Positions 13,860 to 14,145 of a stretch of DNA of 14,145 nt are shown here, in pieces. The stretch is from NCBI GenBank assembly GCA_027038155.1, contig JALVXW010000088.1, positions 1 to 14,145 on the forward strand, in the 5' to 3' direction. The notes below the pieces were generated by a model. It saw only the letters and a program-made list of their open reading frames with translations. It had not been told where the DNA came from and made no database searches. How positions within the stretch are numbered: position 1 is the stretch's first letter; each line of letters starts with the position of its first letter. A program made the translations under genes and the position numbers. The DNA comes from Sulfurovum sp. (GTDB lineage: Bacteria; Campylobacterota; Campylobacteria; Campylobacterales; Sulfurovaceae).

Positions 13860-13868
13860 TGATATAAT
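13860..13868 (+). promoter_or_regulatory. Extended -10 promoter of smpB
   Basis: TGATATAAT, a perfect TATAAT (13863-13868) with extended TGn, lies 26 bases before the GTG start. Transcription would begin near 13875, before the AAAGGAA ribosome site at 13884-13890. The -35 region is weak. Confidence 0.65.
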
Positions 13869-13894
13869 TCTTCAACTATTCACAAAGGAAATAC

Positions 13895-14145
13895 GTGTCC
13901 ATCAACATCGTTGCACAAAACAAAAAAGCCAGACATGATTATGAGATACTTGAAAAGTTTGAAGCAGGTATAGTCCTTGCAGGAGCAGAGGTTAAAGCAC
14001 TTCGTGCCAAACGTGCCAATCTTGCAGATGCTTTTTGTCGTTTTATCAAAGGTGAGCTCTATATAATGAATGCACACATTGCACACCTAGAGACCACCAA
14101 CAGACACTATGTACCAGACACAAGAACACCACGCAAACTTCTACT
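13895..14145 (+). CDS. smpB: SsrA-binding protein SmpB (5' part, cut by window end)
   Basis: SmpB binds tmRNA and delivers it to stalled ribosomes for trans-translation. The visible 83 residues begin MSINIVAQNKKARHDYEILE. They contain the family marks NKKARHDY, EAGIVLAGAEVKALRA, NLADAFCRF and the start of the HIAHLE...RKLL region. The full protein is normally about 150 aa, so roughly half is present. The start is GTG, with AAAGGAA four bases upstream. It is divergent from the Crp/Fnr gene. In Helicobacter smpB directly follows ispE; here about 12 kb and a strand switch separate them. Confidence 0.93.
   Translation, partial: MSINIVAQNKKARHDYEILEKFEAGIVLAGAEVKALRAKRANLADAFCRFIKGELYIMNAHIAHLETTNRHYVPDTRTPRKLL

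Noticed and set aside
1..14145. CRISPR array, tRNA, rRNA, prophage or complete insertion sequence
   Set aside because: No regularly spaced repeats, no cloverleaf or rRNA-like stretch, and no transposase or phage genes were recognised.

Overview
The window is AT-rich, densely packed bacterial DNA whose proteins resemble those of Campylobacterota (the former Epsilonproteobacteria), most like a non-motile, Sulfurovum-type chemolithoautotroph. The pointers are the uvrD-truB-ispE block, short forms of YidD and of class IV aminotransferase, the small SmpB, and frequent overlaps between neighbouring genes. This placement comes from protein resemblance recalled from memory; no search was run.

Layout, left to right. 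(1) 1-844 is a repeat-rich accessory patch. It holds a REP-like unit (45-68), a pair of direct repeats (151-202 and 598-648) and a ~170-bp imperfect palindrome (653-821). Between the direct repeats lies a minus-strand micro-operon of two small predicted membrane proteins (79 and 33 aa), with a promoter that suggests a leaderless transcript. (2) 845-4596, minus strand, is uvrD -> truB -> ispE: DNA helicase, tRNA pseudouridine-55 synthase and a non-mevalonate isoprenoid kinase. A REPIN-like inverted pair of REPs (2461-2528) fills the uvrD-truB gap and creates a false upstream ATG for truB. (3) 4597-5684 is a divergent LysR-type regulator with a candidate operator over its -10 region. (4) 5676-9657, minus strand, is a run of overlapping genes: yidD -> pyrC -> beta-carbonic anhydrase -> cysK -> class IV aminotransferase (pabC-like) -> a small protein whose core looks like the ClpXP adaptor SspB. 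This is a housekeeping operon for membrane insertion, pyrimidines, bicarbonate, cysteine and probably folate. (5) 9779-10561, plus strand, encodes a DUF2853 domain behind a long histone-H1-like Lys/Thr/Ala-rich arm. (6) 10596-13724, minus strand, looks like a protein-stress locus: a Crp/Fnr-type regulator, a periplasmic YfdX-family protein, two small heat-shock proteins (Hsp20) and a two-helix membrane protein. YfdX together with Hsp20 recalls the gene content of transmissible heat-resistance/protein-quality-control islands in other Proteobacteria. (7) 13725-13894 is a divergent intergenic region with a long near-perfect hairpin, followed by the 5' part of smpB (plus strand), which is cut by the window end.

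The most promising leads are the SspB-like protein, the compact Crp-YfdX-Hsp20-Hsp20-membrane protein locus next to an H1-like DUF2853 fusion, and the REP/palindrome landscape with its enclosed micro-operon. No CRISPR array, tRNA, rRNA or transposase gene was seen.
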